Origin: Hymenobacter perfusus
Lineage (GTDB): Bacteria; Bacteroidota; Bacteroidia; Cytophagales; Hymenobacteraceae
Assembly (NCBI RefSeq): GCF_003944765.1
Contig: NZ_RWIU01000007.1
Span: forward strand, 182,110 to 246,109
DNA: 64,000 nucleotides
Direction of reading: 5' to 3'
Shown here: in pieces, positions 1-8,607 of the stretch
How the letters are laid out: every line of letters starts with the position of its first letter
Position numbering within the stretch: the first letter of the stretch is position 1
The notes under the pieces: generated by a model
Database searches by the model: none
What the model was told of the DNA's origin: nothing
Seen by the model: the letters and a program-made list of their open reading frames with translations, nothing else
Position numbers and translations under genes: made by a program

Positions 1-1
1 C

Positions 2-466
2 CTGGTGGACGAGCTGCCCGCCGAGTGGGTGGCCGGGGCCAACGCTTTGTTCCGGGGCAACGAAACCTTCAACCCCACCCTGTTTGCCCTGGAGCACGGC
101 CTCGCCCCCGATACCGTGGACCGCCTCTGCGCCAGCCTCTCGGCCATGGGCCTACTGGGCTTCGACCTGCTCGAAAACCAGTATTTCTACCGCCGCCTGC
201 CCTTCAAGACCCAGCGCATCCTGAGCCTCAACCCACGCCTGAAAAACGCCCGCGCCCTGCTCACGGCCGCCGATGATGTGCAGCTGGTGAGCATCGGGGC
301 CGAGGGCCGCACTGAGGCGCGGGTGCGCGGCACCGGCGTGTGGTACACCGTGCTGGTGGGCGGCCCCGAGCCGGCTCGCTGCACCTGCCCCTGGTACAGC
401 GGCCACCAGGGCCAGCGCGGCCCCTGCAAGCACGTGCTGGCGGCCCAGCTGCGCTTCTTGAAGTAA
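2..466 (+). CDS. SWIM zinc finger protein, C-terminal part (5' end lies outside the window)
   Basis: The reading frame is open from the first bases, so this is the tail of a longer gene. Near the C-terminus, about 25 residues before the stop, sits a CxCx12CxH zinc-binding motif (CTCPW...CKH). This is the SWIM signature, a fold linked to DNA or protein binding. The preceding ~100 residues look helical and then beta-rich, with no other motif recognised. The next gene on the same strand starts about 150 bp downstream and encodes a large DUF6493 protein. From knowledge of the family, SWIM proteins often sit in operons with MoxR-type AAA ATPases and VWA proteins (compare E. coli yehQ with yehL/yehP). 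Those partners would lie upstream, out of view. The SWIM call is firm; the role is unknown. Confidence 0.85.
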   Translation: MVDELPAEWVAGANALFRGNETFNPTLFALEHGLAPDTVDRLCASLSAMGLLGFDLLENQYFYRRLPFKTQRILSLNPRLKNARALLTAADDVQLVSIGAEGRTEARVRGTGVWYTVLVGGPEPARCTCPWYSGHQGQRGPCKHVLAAQLRFLK

Positions 467-619
467 GCCCGCCCCCTTTCCCCCTTCTCTTCTGGTGTGG
501 TTGATTTCCGACCGGCCCGGGCCTCTGCACAGGGGGCTCGTGGCGGGCCGCCGGGACCCTCTGCGCCTTATTTATCGCCCTTTCCGTCGTTTTACTGCCT
601 CTTTTCCAGCTCCTTTCCT

Positions 620-3600
620 ATGTCTGCTTCCGTTGTTGAGACTTTCGAGTACATCATTCGCCACCAGGCCACGCCCGCGCTGGTAGAGTTCCTGCTGCAC
701 CTGCCCAAAACCGAGGTGGTAGCCGTGCGCCAGCAAACCAAACGCCTGCGCCGGGAACTGGAAGACTTCCGGCAGCAGCCTGATGGAAACTGGGGCCGGG
801 CCGGCACCGACGAGCAGCGGTTTATGCTGCAGCTGGCAGGCCTGCACACATACTCGCGAAAGGAAGCCCTGAGCCCCAACTTTCAACTCTGGGGCATAGA
901 GTCAGCGCAGATGCCTCACTTCTGGGCCGTGGTGGAGCATGCTCGTCCCGATTGGCTGGGCGACTTTTTCCGGCAGTGGTCGGACCGGAATGCTTGGAGC
1001 CGGCCGGCCTACCAGCTGCTGCGCGAGCTGGAGCGGCGGCAGCTGCTGGCCTATGAGCCCCGGCTGTTTGCCGGCTCCGTACCGGCCCTGCTGCAGGAGT
1101 GGGCCACGGAAATCAGTCAGCAAAATCCCATTCCGAACGATGCCCTGGCCGTGGTAACCGCCCGCCTCGCCGCCGACCCCAAGCTGCTGACCCGCGACCT
1201 GCCGCTGGTGTTCGATTTTGATACGGCCGTGGACAGCTTTCAGGCGCGGGTGCAGCAACCGATGCCCAGCAACTGGCGGCGGTTGGCCCAGCCCCTCACC
1301 TGGCAGAGCTGGCAGGAGCAGCATCCGCCCCAGGAGCTGCGCTGGCTGGATGTCTTCCGTAGCTTGGCTACTCAAAGCCACCTGGTGCGGCCCGAGCTGC
1401 TCAACCGCTGCCTGCTCGCGCTGCGCCGCGACTTCCGCCGGCCGCTGCTCACTTGGTTCCGGACGCTGTTCCTGGCTCTGCATCCTACCCCCGAGGAGCG
1501 CCTGACCCGGCAGACGGAACTGGTGGATCTGCTGGCGCACCCGCTGCCGCTGGTGGTGAACTTCGCCCTCGAACAGCTAAAAGACCTGTGGCAACACCCC
1601 GAATTTGCCGCCGCCCCGCTCCTGCTCTACGCCGAAGGTCTGCTGACGCGCCAGGACGTGCGCGCCGGCCTGCGCACCCTGCTCGGGGGCCTGGAAAAGC
1701 TACTCCGCCGCGACCCCGCCTTGGCTCCCGCGCTGGCGACCCTCGCCACCACCGCTCTGGCCAACGCCGATGCGGCCGTGCAGGAGCGCGCCGCCCGCCT
1801 GCTGCATACAATTCTGGGAGCCCGGAAACCGCTCCTCTCGGCTACCGAAGCGGCTGACCTTACTGCCAACCTCTGCCTGTATACTGAATTACTGACGCCT
1901 CCCGCCCGCCTGGTACTGGCTCCCTATCTGCCAGCCAGTGAGGGGCTGGTTGCTGAAGCCGAACACTACGCGCCCCGCAGTGGCTTCGGACCCGATATTT
2001 CGGCCGCAACGGCCCTAGAGCCGGTGCGCGACTGGCACGAGCTGCTGTTTCTGACGGGCCAGGTACTGCGGCAGAACGAGCCGATGGAGGTGGAACGCTG
2101 GCTCGATGGGCTGCTGCACCTGCGTGGTCAGTTCCCCGCCGATTATACCCGGCAGTTGCACCCGTATCTGGTGCAGGCGTTGCCGTGGCAGCTGAAGGGA
2201 AAATCGGAGGAAGAAACCCGGACTTTCCTGCTCAGCTATGCTTTCGAAGCCAGCAATAACGGCCGCCGGGAGCTGCTGCTGGCGTTACTCATCAGCTGGT
2301 ACCTGGGCTTTCCGCGCCTGCTGGTGGCGCAGGTGCCGCTGCGGCCCCAGCAGTACAGCCGCCCCGACCCGCTGCTGCACCTGGAGCAGCAGCGGCTGGC
2401 CGCTGCCGAAGCCGCGCTGCAACAGGGCCGTACGTTGCCACTGCTGAGCACACCCAGCCACGCCCCGCACTGGGTAGCCGCTTCGGTGCTGATGCGGCGG
2501 CTACTTGACTATGAGGAAGCCGGCCAGGAGCCCAACGCCGCCGACCTCACCCTGGCGCTGGCCCGCACGGCCGTAGCCGCCCCCGCCGATGTAGCCGAGG
2601 CCCGCCGGCTGCTACCCCTGTTCCGCCACCCCGAGTTGCGCCGCCTGCTCCAGTCGTTTCTGGGGCCGGAGCCCACGGCCTGGCAGATGCCCTCCTTTAC
2701 CCGCCCGCCCCTGGAAAAGCGGCTGACCGAACGGCTGAGTCAGCTGATTCCGTTTCTGCGCCGCCCGGCCGCCGAGCTGGCCCCGGCCCTGACGGAGGCT
2801 CTGCCCTGGCTGTGGGCCGTGGCCGCTCGTACCCGTCAACTTCACGCCGAACTGCCCGCGTTGCAGGCGTTGGGCACCTATCCCGGGCTGGCTCAGCCCT
2901 GGCAGCCTACCTGGGCCCTGACCAAAAAGTCGCACACGTACGCGCAGACCTGGAATAAGGCCCAGCCAACCGTCACGCACACCTGGCAGGAGCTGGAAGT
3001 ACAGGTTGTCATCCCGCAACGGCCCCTGCCTTCGGGCCTGCTGCTGTACTCCCTGCACGCCTCCTCCGACAGCCGGCACCGCTACGCCCTTTGGCCGCTG
3101 AGCACCGAGCTACCGTTTCTGCTCAGTTTGCTGCCTAACCAGCCCGATACACTGCTCTGGCACGTAGTACACACGGCAGGCCGAACCGCCGACAAGGATG
3201 CTACCGGTCAGTTGGCATTGCAGGCGGCCCTTACCACCCTGCTGAATCCCGGGCCGGTATTCACGGAGCCGGCTACGCTACTGCTGGCGTTGGGCCTCAC
3301 GCATGGCGATGCGCCGTGCCGGGCCCTGGCGCTGGAGGTGCTGCTGGCGGCCATTGCGCAGCAGCGGGTGGTAGCAGATGCGTTGGGCCTTACGCTGGGC
3401 CGGTTGCTGGCTGCCGAATTTGTGCCCGTAGCCCGTCTGGCCGAAGCGTTGGGGCAAACCCGCGCCATCAGCGGCCCCACCGATGATGCCGTGCGTCAGC
3501 TGCTGGAAGCGCTGCTACCCCAGTTGCCTGCCGTACCGCTCCGCAATACTCGCAAGCTCATCGAAGCCTACGCCGACCTGCTGGCCCGCCACCGCCGCAT

Positions 3601-3688
3601 TGCCCCGGAAGTGGTGCAGCAACAGCTGCATACCTGGAGCAGCTCAGCCACGTTGAAAAAAGCGTCGGCTACCCTCACCGCCGCGTAA
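620..3688 (+). CDS. DUF6493 family protein, helical repeat protein
   Basis: A 1022-residue protein of unknown function. The open frame reaches further upstream, but that stretch is low-complexity. The ATG at 620 begins a sensible helix (MSASVVETFEYIIRHQ), so it is preferred. No signal peptide or membrane segment is visible, which suggests a cytoplasmic protein. Most of the chain is leucine/alanine-rich helix pairs resembling HEAT or ARM repeats, for example around residues 300-440. A beta-rich segment with the motif RYALWPLSTELP follows at about 810-850, and more helical repeats close the protein. Similar large helical proteins (DUF6493, and DUF4132/MolR elsewhere) accompany SWIM, MoxR and VWA genes, and the gene immediately upstream is a SWIM protein. 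The family name is from recall, not a search. A scaffold in an ATPase-chaperone system is an inference. Confidence 0.75.
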   Translation: MSASVVETFEYIIRHQATPALVEFLLHLPKTEVVAVRQQTKRLRRELEDFRQQPDGNWGRAGTDEQRFMLQLAGLHTYSRKEALSPNFQLWGIESAQMPHFWAVVEHARPDWLGDFFRQWSDRNAWSRPAYQLLRELERRQLLAYEPRLFAGSVPALLQEWATEISQQNPIPNDALAVVTARLAADPKLLTRDLPLVFDFDTAVDSFQARVQQPMPSNWRRLAQPLTWQSWQEQHPPQELRWLDVFRSLATQSHLVRPELLNRCLLALRRDFRRPLLTWFRTLFLALHPTPEERLTRQTELVDLLAHPLPLVVNFALEQLKDLWQHPEFAAAPLLLYAEGLLTRQDVRAGLRTLLGGLEKLLRRDPALAPALATLATTALANADAAVQERAARLLHTILGARKPLLSATEAADLTANLCLYTELLTPPARLVLAPYLPASEGLVAEAEHYAPRSGFGPDISAATALEPVRDWHELLFLTGQVLRQNEPMEVERWLDGLLHLRGQFPADYTRQLHPYLVQALPWQLKGKSEEETRTFLLSYAFEASNNGRRELLLALLISWYLGFPRLLVAQVPLRPQQYSRPDPLLHLEQQRLAAAEAALQQGRTLPLLSTPSHAPHWVAASVLMRRLLDYEEAGQEPNAADLTLALARTAVAAPADVAEARRLLPLFRHPELRRLLQSFLGPEPTAWQMPSFTRPPLEKRLTERLSQLIPFLRRPAAELAPALTEALPWLWAVAARTRQLHAELPALQALGTYPGLAQPWQPTWALTKKSHTYAQTWNKAQPTVTHTWQELEVQVVIPQRPLPSGLLLYSLHASSDSRHRYALWPLSTELPFLLSLLPNQPDTLLWHVVHTAGRTADKDATGQLALQAALTTLLNPGPVFTEPATLLLALGLTHGDAPCRALALEVLLAAIAQQRVVADALGLTLGRLLAAEFVPVARLAEALGQTRAISGPTDDAVRQLLEALLPQLPAVPLRNTRKLIEAYADLLARHRRIAPEVVQQQLHTWSSSATLKKASATLTAA

Positions 3689-3773
3689 TTTTGGACTGCT
3701 GCCCGCCGCGTGGTGAAACGGGACTGCCCGGAACCAAGGCTTTTGCTCTCCGGATTTATTGGTTTCTTCACCC

Positions 3774-4643
3774 ATGCTCTCCTCTCAAACCCAACCCGTT
3801 CTGCCGCTGCACGCCGGCCTTATCCCCAAATCCCGACCGAGCAGCGTGACGGAAGTAGTAGAGCAGCAGGCAAATGGCAGCCTCCGCATTTCCAATGTGG
3901 TGCAGCCCACGCTTACCGTATTCAGACCAGCCCGACCCAACGGCACGGCCATCATCATCTGTCCCGGCGGCGGCTATGCCCGCCTGGCCATCGACCACGA
4001 GGGTTACGACGTGGCCCGGCAGCTCACCGAATGGGGCGTTACGGCCTTTGTGCTGAAATACCGCCTGCCCGATGATGCCAGCCAAACCGATAAATCGGTG
4101 GTGCCGCTGCTGGATGCGCAGCAGGCATTGCGGCTGGTGCGGCAGCGGGCCACCGGGTTTGGGGTGCAGCCGGGCCAGGTGGGACTCATGGGCTTCTCGG
4201 CGGGCGGCCACCTGGCGGCCACGGCCGGCACCCGGTTCACCGGAGCCACTGACGACACCCAGGCCGGCACCTCCCTGCGGCCCGACTTTCTGGTGCTGCT
4301 CTATCCGGTTATCAGCTTCACCGATAACCTCACGCACGCGGGCTCCCGCAACCGCCTCCTCGGTGAAAAGCCGACGACTGAGCAAATTGAGCATTTTTCT
4401 ACCGAACTGCACGTAACACCTCAGACGCCGCCCGCCTTCCTGATACACGCCCAGGACGATGCGGCGGTGGACGTGCGCAACAGCCTGCGCTTCTACGAGG
4501 CGTGCGTGCAACAGCACGTTCCCGCCGAGATGCACCTGTATCCCAGGGGTGGCCACGGCTTCGGCATGCACAACCCCACCACCCCCGACCAGTGGATGGA
4601 CCGCCTGCGCAACTGGCTGGCGGCCGGCGGCTGGCTGCGCTAA
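3774..4643 (+). CDS. alpha/beta hydrolase, acetyl-xylan esterase-like
   Basis: A 289-residue serine hydrolase of the BD-FAE/acetyl-esterase type. The oxyanion motif CPGGGYAR is at about residues 63-70. The nucleophile elbow GFSAGGH places the catalytic serine near residue 142. The acid lies in HAQDDAAVD (about 228) and the histidine in RGGHGFG (about 261), so the triad is complete. There is no clear signal peptide, so the enzyme is either cytoplasmic or exported by another route. The ATG at 3774 is preferred over an in-frame TTG 15 bp upstream. The family deacetylates sugars or releases short acyl esters; the substrate here cannot be read from the sequence. The 3' end overlaps the stop of the convergent gene by 4 bp. 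Confidence 0.85.
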   Translation: MLSSQTQPVLPLHAGLIPKSRPSSVTEVVEQQANGSLRISNVVQPTLTVFRPARPNGTAIIICPGGGYARLAIDHEGYDVARQLTEWGVTAFVLKYRLPDDASQTDKSVVPLLDAQQALRLVRQRATGFGVQPGQVGLMGFSAGGHLAATAGTRFTGATDDTQAGTSLRPDFLVLLYPVISFTDNLTHAGSRNRLLGEKPTTEQIEHFSTELHVTPQTPPAFLIHAQDDAAVDVRNSLRFYEACVQQHVPAEMHLYPRGGHGFGMHNPTTPDQWMDRLRNWLAAGGWLR

Positions 4644-4945
4644 ATTAATTCTTCCCAGGTAGCTTCCCGGCCCGTCCACCATACCTCGGTGCCGGGCGAT
4701 ACCGGCTCGGCGTCTTCCTGGGTGAGCAGCAGGGCGCGGATGGCCGGCTCGCCGGGACGGGTGAGTTCTTCCAGGCTGGCAGTGGCGGTGTGCCGCTCCC
4801 CGTCGGGTTGCAGGAGCGTAAGCCGCAAAGTGGTGTGCAAAGCAAACGACTGGAGTTCCGGCCCCGGATTTTCGGGTAAAAGCAGTAAGCCCAGGCCGGG
4901 CAGGAAAAAACTTTTAGAGACCCGGAACAACAGTTTTTCTTCCAT
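4640..4945 (-). CDS. conserved hypothetical protein, 101 residues
   Basis: A short protein that looks beta-rich, with regular alternation of hydrophobic and polar residues. It starts MEEKLLFRVSKSFFL and ends with GTEVWWTGREATWEELI. There is no signal peptide and no cysteine. The pattern, and the GTEVWWTG stretch, loosely recall a small beta-barrel domain, but I do not recognise the family. The gene converges with the esterase, overlapping its stop codon by 4 bp. The opposite frame is much less protein-like, which supports coding on this strand. About 200 bp of apparently non-coding DNA separates its start from the next gene. Confidence 0.6.
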   Translation of the reverse strand: MEEKLLFRVSKSFFLPGLGLLLLPENPGPELQSFALHTTLRLTLLQPDGERHTATASLEELTRPGEPAIRALLLTQEDAEPVSPGTEVWWTGREATWEELI

Positions 4946-5144
4946 CGACTTCTATCCGTTTAAACGTCCGCAACAAGTAAATCAGCGCTATTTTCGCCTA
5001 ACCGGCCACATGCTTCTGGCCGGGCCGGAAACGCTACCGCCGAGCTAAACCCGGAGCCGCTTCCACCCGTATTGGCATGGTGCTTGTAAACCTGAGTTCA
5101 GGGCCACCACACAACCGGCCCACTGAACCTAACATTCTCTCGAC

Positions 5145-5657
5145 ATGAAAAAGGTAAGTTTGCTTCTCGCCCTCGTGATGTTCTTTTCCACCATCGCCAG
5201 CAGCTTCGCCCAGGACCGTAAGGTAAGCTCCAGTGCCAAAGGTGCCATTATTGGTGGCCTGGGTGGTGCCGCCGCTGGTGCTCTCATCAACAAGAAAAAC
5301 CGCGTGGTAGGTGGTGCCGTAGGTGGTGCCGCCGGTGGGGGCCTGGGCTATGCCATCGGCCGCAACGCCGATAACAAGCGCCGCGCCGAAGCTGCCCGCG
5401 TAGCCGCCGCCCGTCAGGCTGAGGCCCGCCGCGCCGCCGCTTACCGCACCGGTATTGCCCAAGGCCGTAGCCAGGCCGCTGCCCGCGCCGCCTCAGTAGC
5501 CGCCGCCCCCGCCGCTCCGGCCATGATGAGCAGCTTCTCGGCTCCCGGCGCGGCTCCTGCCTCGCTGGCCATGAGCTCGGCCTATCTGCCTAACACTGCT
5601 TACGGTGCCCGCGACGAGGCGTATCCAACTTCGGAGGTACGTCGCAAGAGCTGGTAG
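5145..5657 (+). CDS. glycine-zipper envelope protein (YMGG-like)
   Basis: A 170-residue exported protein. A signal peptide (MKKVSLLLALVMFFSTIASSFAQ) is followed by two glycine-zipper stretches at about residues 35-80 (GAIIGGLGGAAAGALI and VVGGAVGGAAGGGLGYAIG). Such zippers insert into or span membranes and are typical of YMGG/OmpA-associated small proteins. A long Ala/Arg-rich helical segment follows, then a Ser/Pro-rich tail. A role in the outer membrane or periplasm is inferred from the zipper. A strong terminator hairpin lies about 20 bp after the stop, so the gene appears to be transcribed alone. Confidence 0.75.
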   Translation: MKKVSLLLALVMFFSTIASSFAQDRKVSSSAKGAIIGGLGGAAAGALINKKNRVVGGAVGGAAGGGLGYAIGRNADNKRRAEAARVAAARQAEARRAAAYRTGIAQGRSQAAARAASVAAAPAAPAMMSSFSAPGAAPASLAMSSAYLPNTAYGARDEAYPTSEVRRKSW

Positions 5658-5678
5658 TCCTGTATTTGCCGTAGCTTC

Positions 5679-5715
5679 AAAGCCCAGGCCTCCGGGCCTG
5701 GGCTTTCTGTTTCGT
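5679..5715 (+). terminator. rho-independent terminator after the glycine-zipper gene
   Basis: A perfect GC-rich stem, AAGCCCAGGCC pairing with GGCCTGGGCTT, has a very short loop and is followed by a T-rich run. It sits between the glycine-zipper stop at 5657 and the next start at 5755. Confidence 0.8.
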
Positions 5716-5754
5716 TTCTTTGTGCTGTTCCGCTTTCACCTAACTTTTGTTTCC

Positions 5755-6222
5755 ATGAAACCCATTTTTGGTTTTCTGCTCGCCGGTACGCTACTGGCCT
5801 CCTGCTCCGCACCCAAGGCCGACGAAGCCGCCGCTGCCGTCAACGTGCAAACCCTCAATCAGCAATTCGTAGGGGCTTGGAATGCCAAGAACACCGCCCA
5901 GCTTGATACGCTGCTGGCCGATGACGTGCAGTACGCTCAGGGCGCCACGCGTTTCAACGGCAAATCGGAAGTAGCCGACAAGTGGGTGCGCGCTACTATG
6001 GGCACCATTGCTGATCTAAAGCTCTACACCACCTCTTCCGGCACCGATGCAACCACGGCCTACGAGGCCGGTACGTTCTCCACGGAAGTAATGCCCGAAG
6101 GCCCTGGCCAGCCCGCTGGTGAAGGCGAAGGCAACTTCATTCTGCTCTGGAAGAAGAACAAGAAAAATGCCTGGAAGCTCAGCTACGTGCAGCTCGAAGG
6201 CCTCCCCGTGAAGATTAAATAG
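5755..6222 (+). CDS. NTF2-like (DUF4440/SnoaL-type) lipoprotein
   Basis: A 155-residue lipoprotein. The N-terminus MKPIFGFLLAGTLLASCS carries a lipobox with the acylated cysteine near residue 17. The mature domain begins with QFVGAWNAKNTAQLDTLLADDVQY, the typical opening helix of NTF2-like/DUF4440 proteins. It ends with the beta strands FILLWKKNKKNAWKLSYVQ, which match the fold's last sheet. These small cone-shaped proteins bind ligands or act as scaffolds; no catalytic residues can be assigned. The ATG at 5755 is chosen because it gives a complete lipoprotein signal, whereas the upstream in-frame extension runs through the previous gene's terminator. Confidence 0.75.
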   Translation: MKPIFGFLLAGTLLASCSAPKADEAAAAVNVQTLNQQFVGAWNAKNTAQLDTLLADDVQYAQGATRFNGKSEVADKWVRATMGTIADLKLYTTSSGTDATTAYEAGTFSTEVMPEGPGQPAGEGEGNFILLWKKNKKNAWKLSYVQLEGLPVKIK

Positions 6223-6246
6223 CTCCGGCTCCCACTTCCCGAACAT

Positions 6247-6286
6247 ACCACGGCCCCGATAACTGCGTAGTTGCCGGGGCCGTGGT
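6247..6286. terminator. bidirectional terminator between convergent genes
   Basis: A 12-bp perfect stem, ACCACGGCCCCG pairing with CGGGGCCGTGGT, has a 16-nt loop. It lies between the stop at 6222 (+ strand) and the stop at 6300 (- strand). Confidence 0.65.
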
Positions 6287-6299
6287 GCGTTTGAGCGGT

Positions 6300-6707
6300 T
6301 CAGGCTTCGGTGGCCTGCGGGTATTCTTCCCCATCATACACCGGCGCCATGTTTTCTTCCTCTTCTGCGGTGAACAAGCGGGAGCGAATGAGAAACCGAA
6401 CGCCCAGCGGGATTTCCAGCGAAAAGCTGGCCCCCCGGCCCTTCACCACATCCACCGTAAGCTGGGTGTGCTTCCAGTACGCAAACTGCGCGGCGCTCAT
6501 AAAGAAGTCGCAGCCGTGAATCCGGCCCAGCCACACGTCGTTCGTGCCCACCCGGAATTCGCCCTTGGCAAAGCACATGGGCGAGGAACCGTCGCAGCAG
6601 CCGCCACTCTGGTGAAACATAAGTGGGCCGTGCTCGTCGCGGAGCAGGTCGATGGTGGCCTCGGCGGCGGGCGTGACCAGCACGCGGGCGGTGGGTTCGG
6701 TAGGCAT
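6300..6707 (-). CDS. DUF779 domain-containing protein
   Basis: A 135-residue protein with the features of DUF779: the cysteine-rich segment FHQSGGCCDGSSPMC near residues 30-45, then WLGRIHGCDFFMSAAQFAYWKHTQ and the closing FSLEIPLGVRFLIRSRLF. DUF779 genes commonly sit next to aldehyde dehydrogenases of the AcoD/ExaC type. Here the dehydrogenase lies just upstream on the same strand, so they probably act together, although the biochemical role of DUF779 is not established. The conserved Cys cluster could bind metal (inference). The start at 6707 (MPTEPTARVLVTP) is preferred because the longer frame would translate a palindromic repeat. Confidence 0.85.
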   Translation of the reverse strand: MPTEPTARVLVTPAAEATIDLLRDEHGPLMFHQSGGCCDGSSPMCFAKGEFRVGTNDVWLGRIHGCDFFMSAAQFAYWKHTQLTVDVVKGRGASFSLEIPLGVRFLIRSRLFTAEEEENMAPVYDGEEYPQATEA

Positions 6708-6730
6708 GGGCAAGGCTTTTGAAATGAACA

Positions 6731-6780
6731 GAACGTCATGTCTCATCTGGCATCCGCTTGCCAGATGAGACATGACGTTC
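6731..6780. repeat. perfect 21-bp inverted repeat (GTCATG family)
   Basis: Arms at 6731-6751 and 6760-6780 are perfect complements (GAACGTCATGTCTCATCTGG...) around an 8-nt loop. The element fills the gap between the aldehyde dehydrogenase and DUF779 genes. It shares GAACGTCATG and CATCTGGC sequence with elements near 9596 and 19441. Confidence 0.85.
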
Positions 6781-6806
6781 TTATTTTAGCACAGTTGCGA
6801 TATGGC

Positions 6807-8333
6807 CTAAAAGAAGCCCAGTTTCTGCTGGCTGTAAGAAATCAGCATGTTCTTGTTCTGGCGGTAGTGCGCGAGCATCATCTTGTGGTTCTCGCGGCCG
6901 AAACCGGACGCCTTATAGCCGCCGAAAGGCGCACCGGCGGGGTAATCGTGGTAGCAGTTCACCCACACGCGGCCGGCCTGAATGGCGCGGGGCACTTCGT
7001 ACAGTTCGTGCGCGTCGCGGGTCCAGACGCCGGCCCCGAGGCCGTAGAGCGTGTCGTTGGCAATTTCCAAGGCTTCTTCCACCGTTTTGAAGGTGGTTAC
7101 TGACAGCACCGGCCCGAAGATTTCTTCCTGGAAGATGCGCATCTTGTTGTGGCCCCGGAACATGGTGGGCTGAATGTAGTAGCCCTCGGCCAAGGCGCCG
7201 TCCTGCTGCGAGTAGGCCTCACCGCCGCAGAGCACCTCCGCCCCTTCGGCCTTCCCTATTTCCAGGTAGCTCAGGATTTTCTCGAACTGGTCATTACTGG
7301 CCTGGGCGCCCATCATGGTTTCCATATCGAGCGGGTTGCCCAGCTTGATGGCCTTCACGCGGGCAATTACCCGCTCGATGAACTCGTCGTAGATGTCCTC
7401 CTGCACCAGCATGCGCGAGGGGCAGGTGCAGATTTCACCCTGGTTCAAGGCAAACATGGCCGCGCCTTCCAGAGCTTTGTCGAGGAAGTCGTCATCGGCA
7501 TCCATCACCGATTTGAAGAAGATGTTCGGCGACTTGCCGCCCAGCTCCATTGTCACCGGAATCAGGTTTTCGGCGGCGTACTGCATAATCAGGCGGCCCG
7601 TGGTGGTTTCGCCGGTGAAGGAGGCCTTCTGAATGCGTGGCGACGAGGCCAGCGGCTTGCCGGCTTCCAGCCCAAAGCCGTTCACCACGTTAAGCACGCC
7701 GCCGGGCAGCACATCCTGAATCAGTTCCATGAGAACCATAATGGAGGCGGGCGTCTGCTCGGCGGGCTTCATCACCACGCAGCAGCCGGCGGCCAGGGCC
7801 GGGGCCAGCTTCCAGGTAGCCATCAGCAGCGGGAAGTTCCAGGGAATAATCTGGCCCACCACGCCCAGCGGCTCCTGAATATTGAGCGACAAGGTAGTGG
7901 CGTTCAGCTCGGTGGCCGAGCCTTCCTCAGCCCGAATGACGCTGGCGAAGTAGCGGAAATGGTCCACGCACAGCGGCAGGTCGGCCAGGGTGGTTTCGCG
8001 GATGGGCTTGCCGTTTTCCACGCACTCCACGGCGGCCAGGTGCGGGAGGTTCTGCTCGATGATGTCGGCAATTTTGAGCAGCATGTTGCTGCGCTCCGTG
8101 GCCGAGGTTTTTTTCCAGGTTTTAAAGGCTTCGTGGGCCGCGTCGAGGGCCAGGTCGATGTCTTCCTTCGAGCTGCGGGCTACTTTGCAGAATGCCTGCC
8201 CGTCGATGGGCGAAATATTCTCGAAGTACTGGCCTTTTACCGGGGCTACCCATTTGCCCCCGATGAAGTTATCGTAGTGGGATTTGAATTTGGGGCGTTC
8301 GACGAGCGTGGTGGGTTTTTCGAGCGTTTCCAT
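6807..8333 (-). CDS. NAD-dependent aldehyde dehydrogenase, AcoD/ExaC type
   Basis: A 508-residue aldehyde dehydrogenase of full family length, which oxidises aldehydes to carboxylic acids with NAD(P)+. The fold landmarks are present in order: the substrate-entry motif IIPWNFPLLMATWKLAPALA, the glycine motif FTGETTTGR, the general-base glutamate in MELGGKSPNIFF and the catalytic cysteine in NQGEICTCPSR, about residue 300. The C-terminus (GYKASGFGRENHKMML) is typical of acetaldehyde or ethanol-oxidation enzymes such as ExaC/AcoD. It precedes DUF779 on the same strand and is divergent from an AraC regulator, a common arrangement for alcohol or aldehyde-induced operons. Induction by that regulator is inference. 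The intergenic region (8334-8607) has a small hairpin at about 8512-8532 but no operator I can define. Confidence 0.95.
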   Translation of the reverse strand: METLEKPTTLVERPKFKSHYDNFIGGKWVAPVKGQYFENISPIDGQAFCKVARSSKEDIDLALDAAHEAFKTWKKTSATERSNMLLKIADIIEQNLPHLAAVECVENGKPIRETTLADLPLCVDHFRYFASVIRAEEGSATELNATTLSLNIQEPLGVVGQIIPWNFPLLMATWKLAPALAAGCCVVMKPAEQTPASIMVLMELIQDVLPGGVLNVVNGFGLEAGKPLASSPRIQKASFTGETTTGRLIMQYAAENLIPVTMELGGKSPNIFFKSVMDADDDFLDKALEGAAMFALNQGEICTCPSRMLVQEDIYDEFIERVIARVKAIKLGNPLDMETMMGAQASNDQFEKILSYLEIGKAEGAEVLCGGEAYSQQDGALAEGYYIQPTMFRGHNKMRIFQEEIFGPVLSVTTFKTVEEALEIANDTLYGLGAGVWTRDAHELYEVPRAIQAGRVWVNCYHDYPAGAPFGGYKASGFGRENHKMMLAHYRQNKNMLISYSQQKLGFF

Positions 8334-8607
8334 TCGGGAGTAGAATTAGTGGGTTAATCCGATACCACAAGCTAGAGGCTGATTGCCACGAAACAGGTAT
8401 CTTATCGTCGCAATAAAAGCCACTTATTCTCGCAAAAAGTAAACACTCACTCACCTTTTGCTGCAACTCTGCCCTAGCTCAGCGGGTTGTAGCCATGTCA
8501 CCAGACGGGCCGGAGGTTGAATTTTCCTCCGCCGGTTTTTAGCTTTAGCTGTTCCTCCCACCCGTCGGCGGCCCTTGCGGGCACCGGCGCCACGTGCTTC
8601 TCCGCTT

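Noticed and set aside
6738..8357. Open frames on the plus strand opposite the aldehyde dehydrogenase
   Set aside because: The dehydrogenase motifs on the minus strand are complete; the plus-strand frames (about 402 and 121 codons) are shadows.
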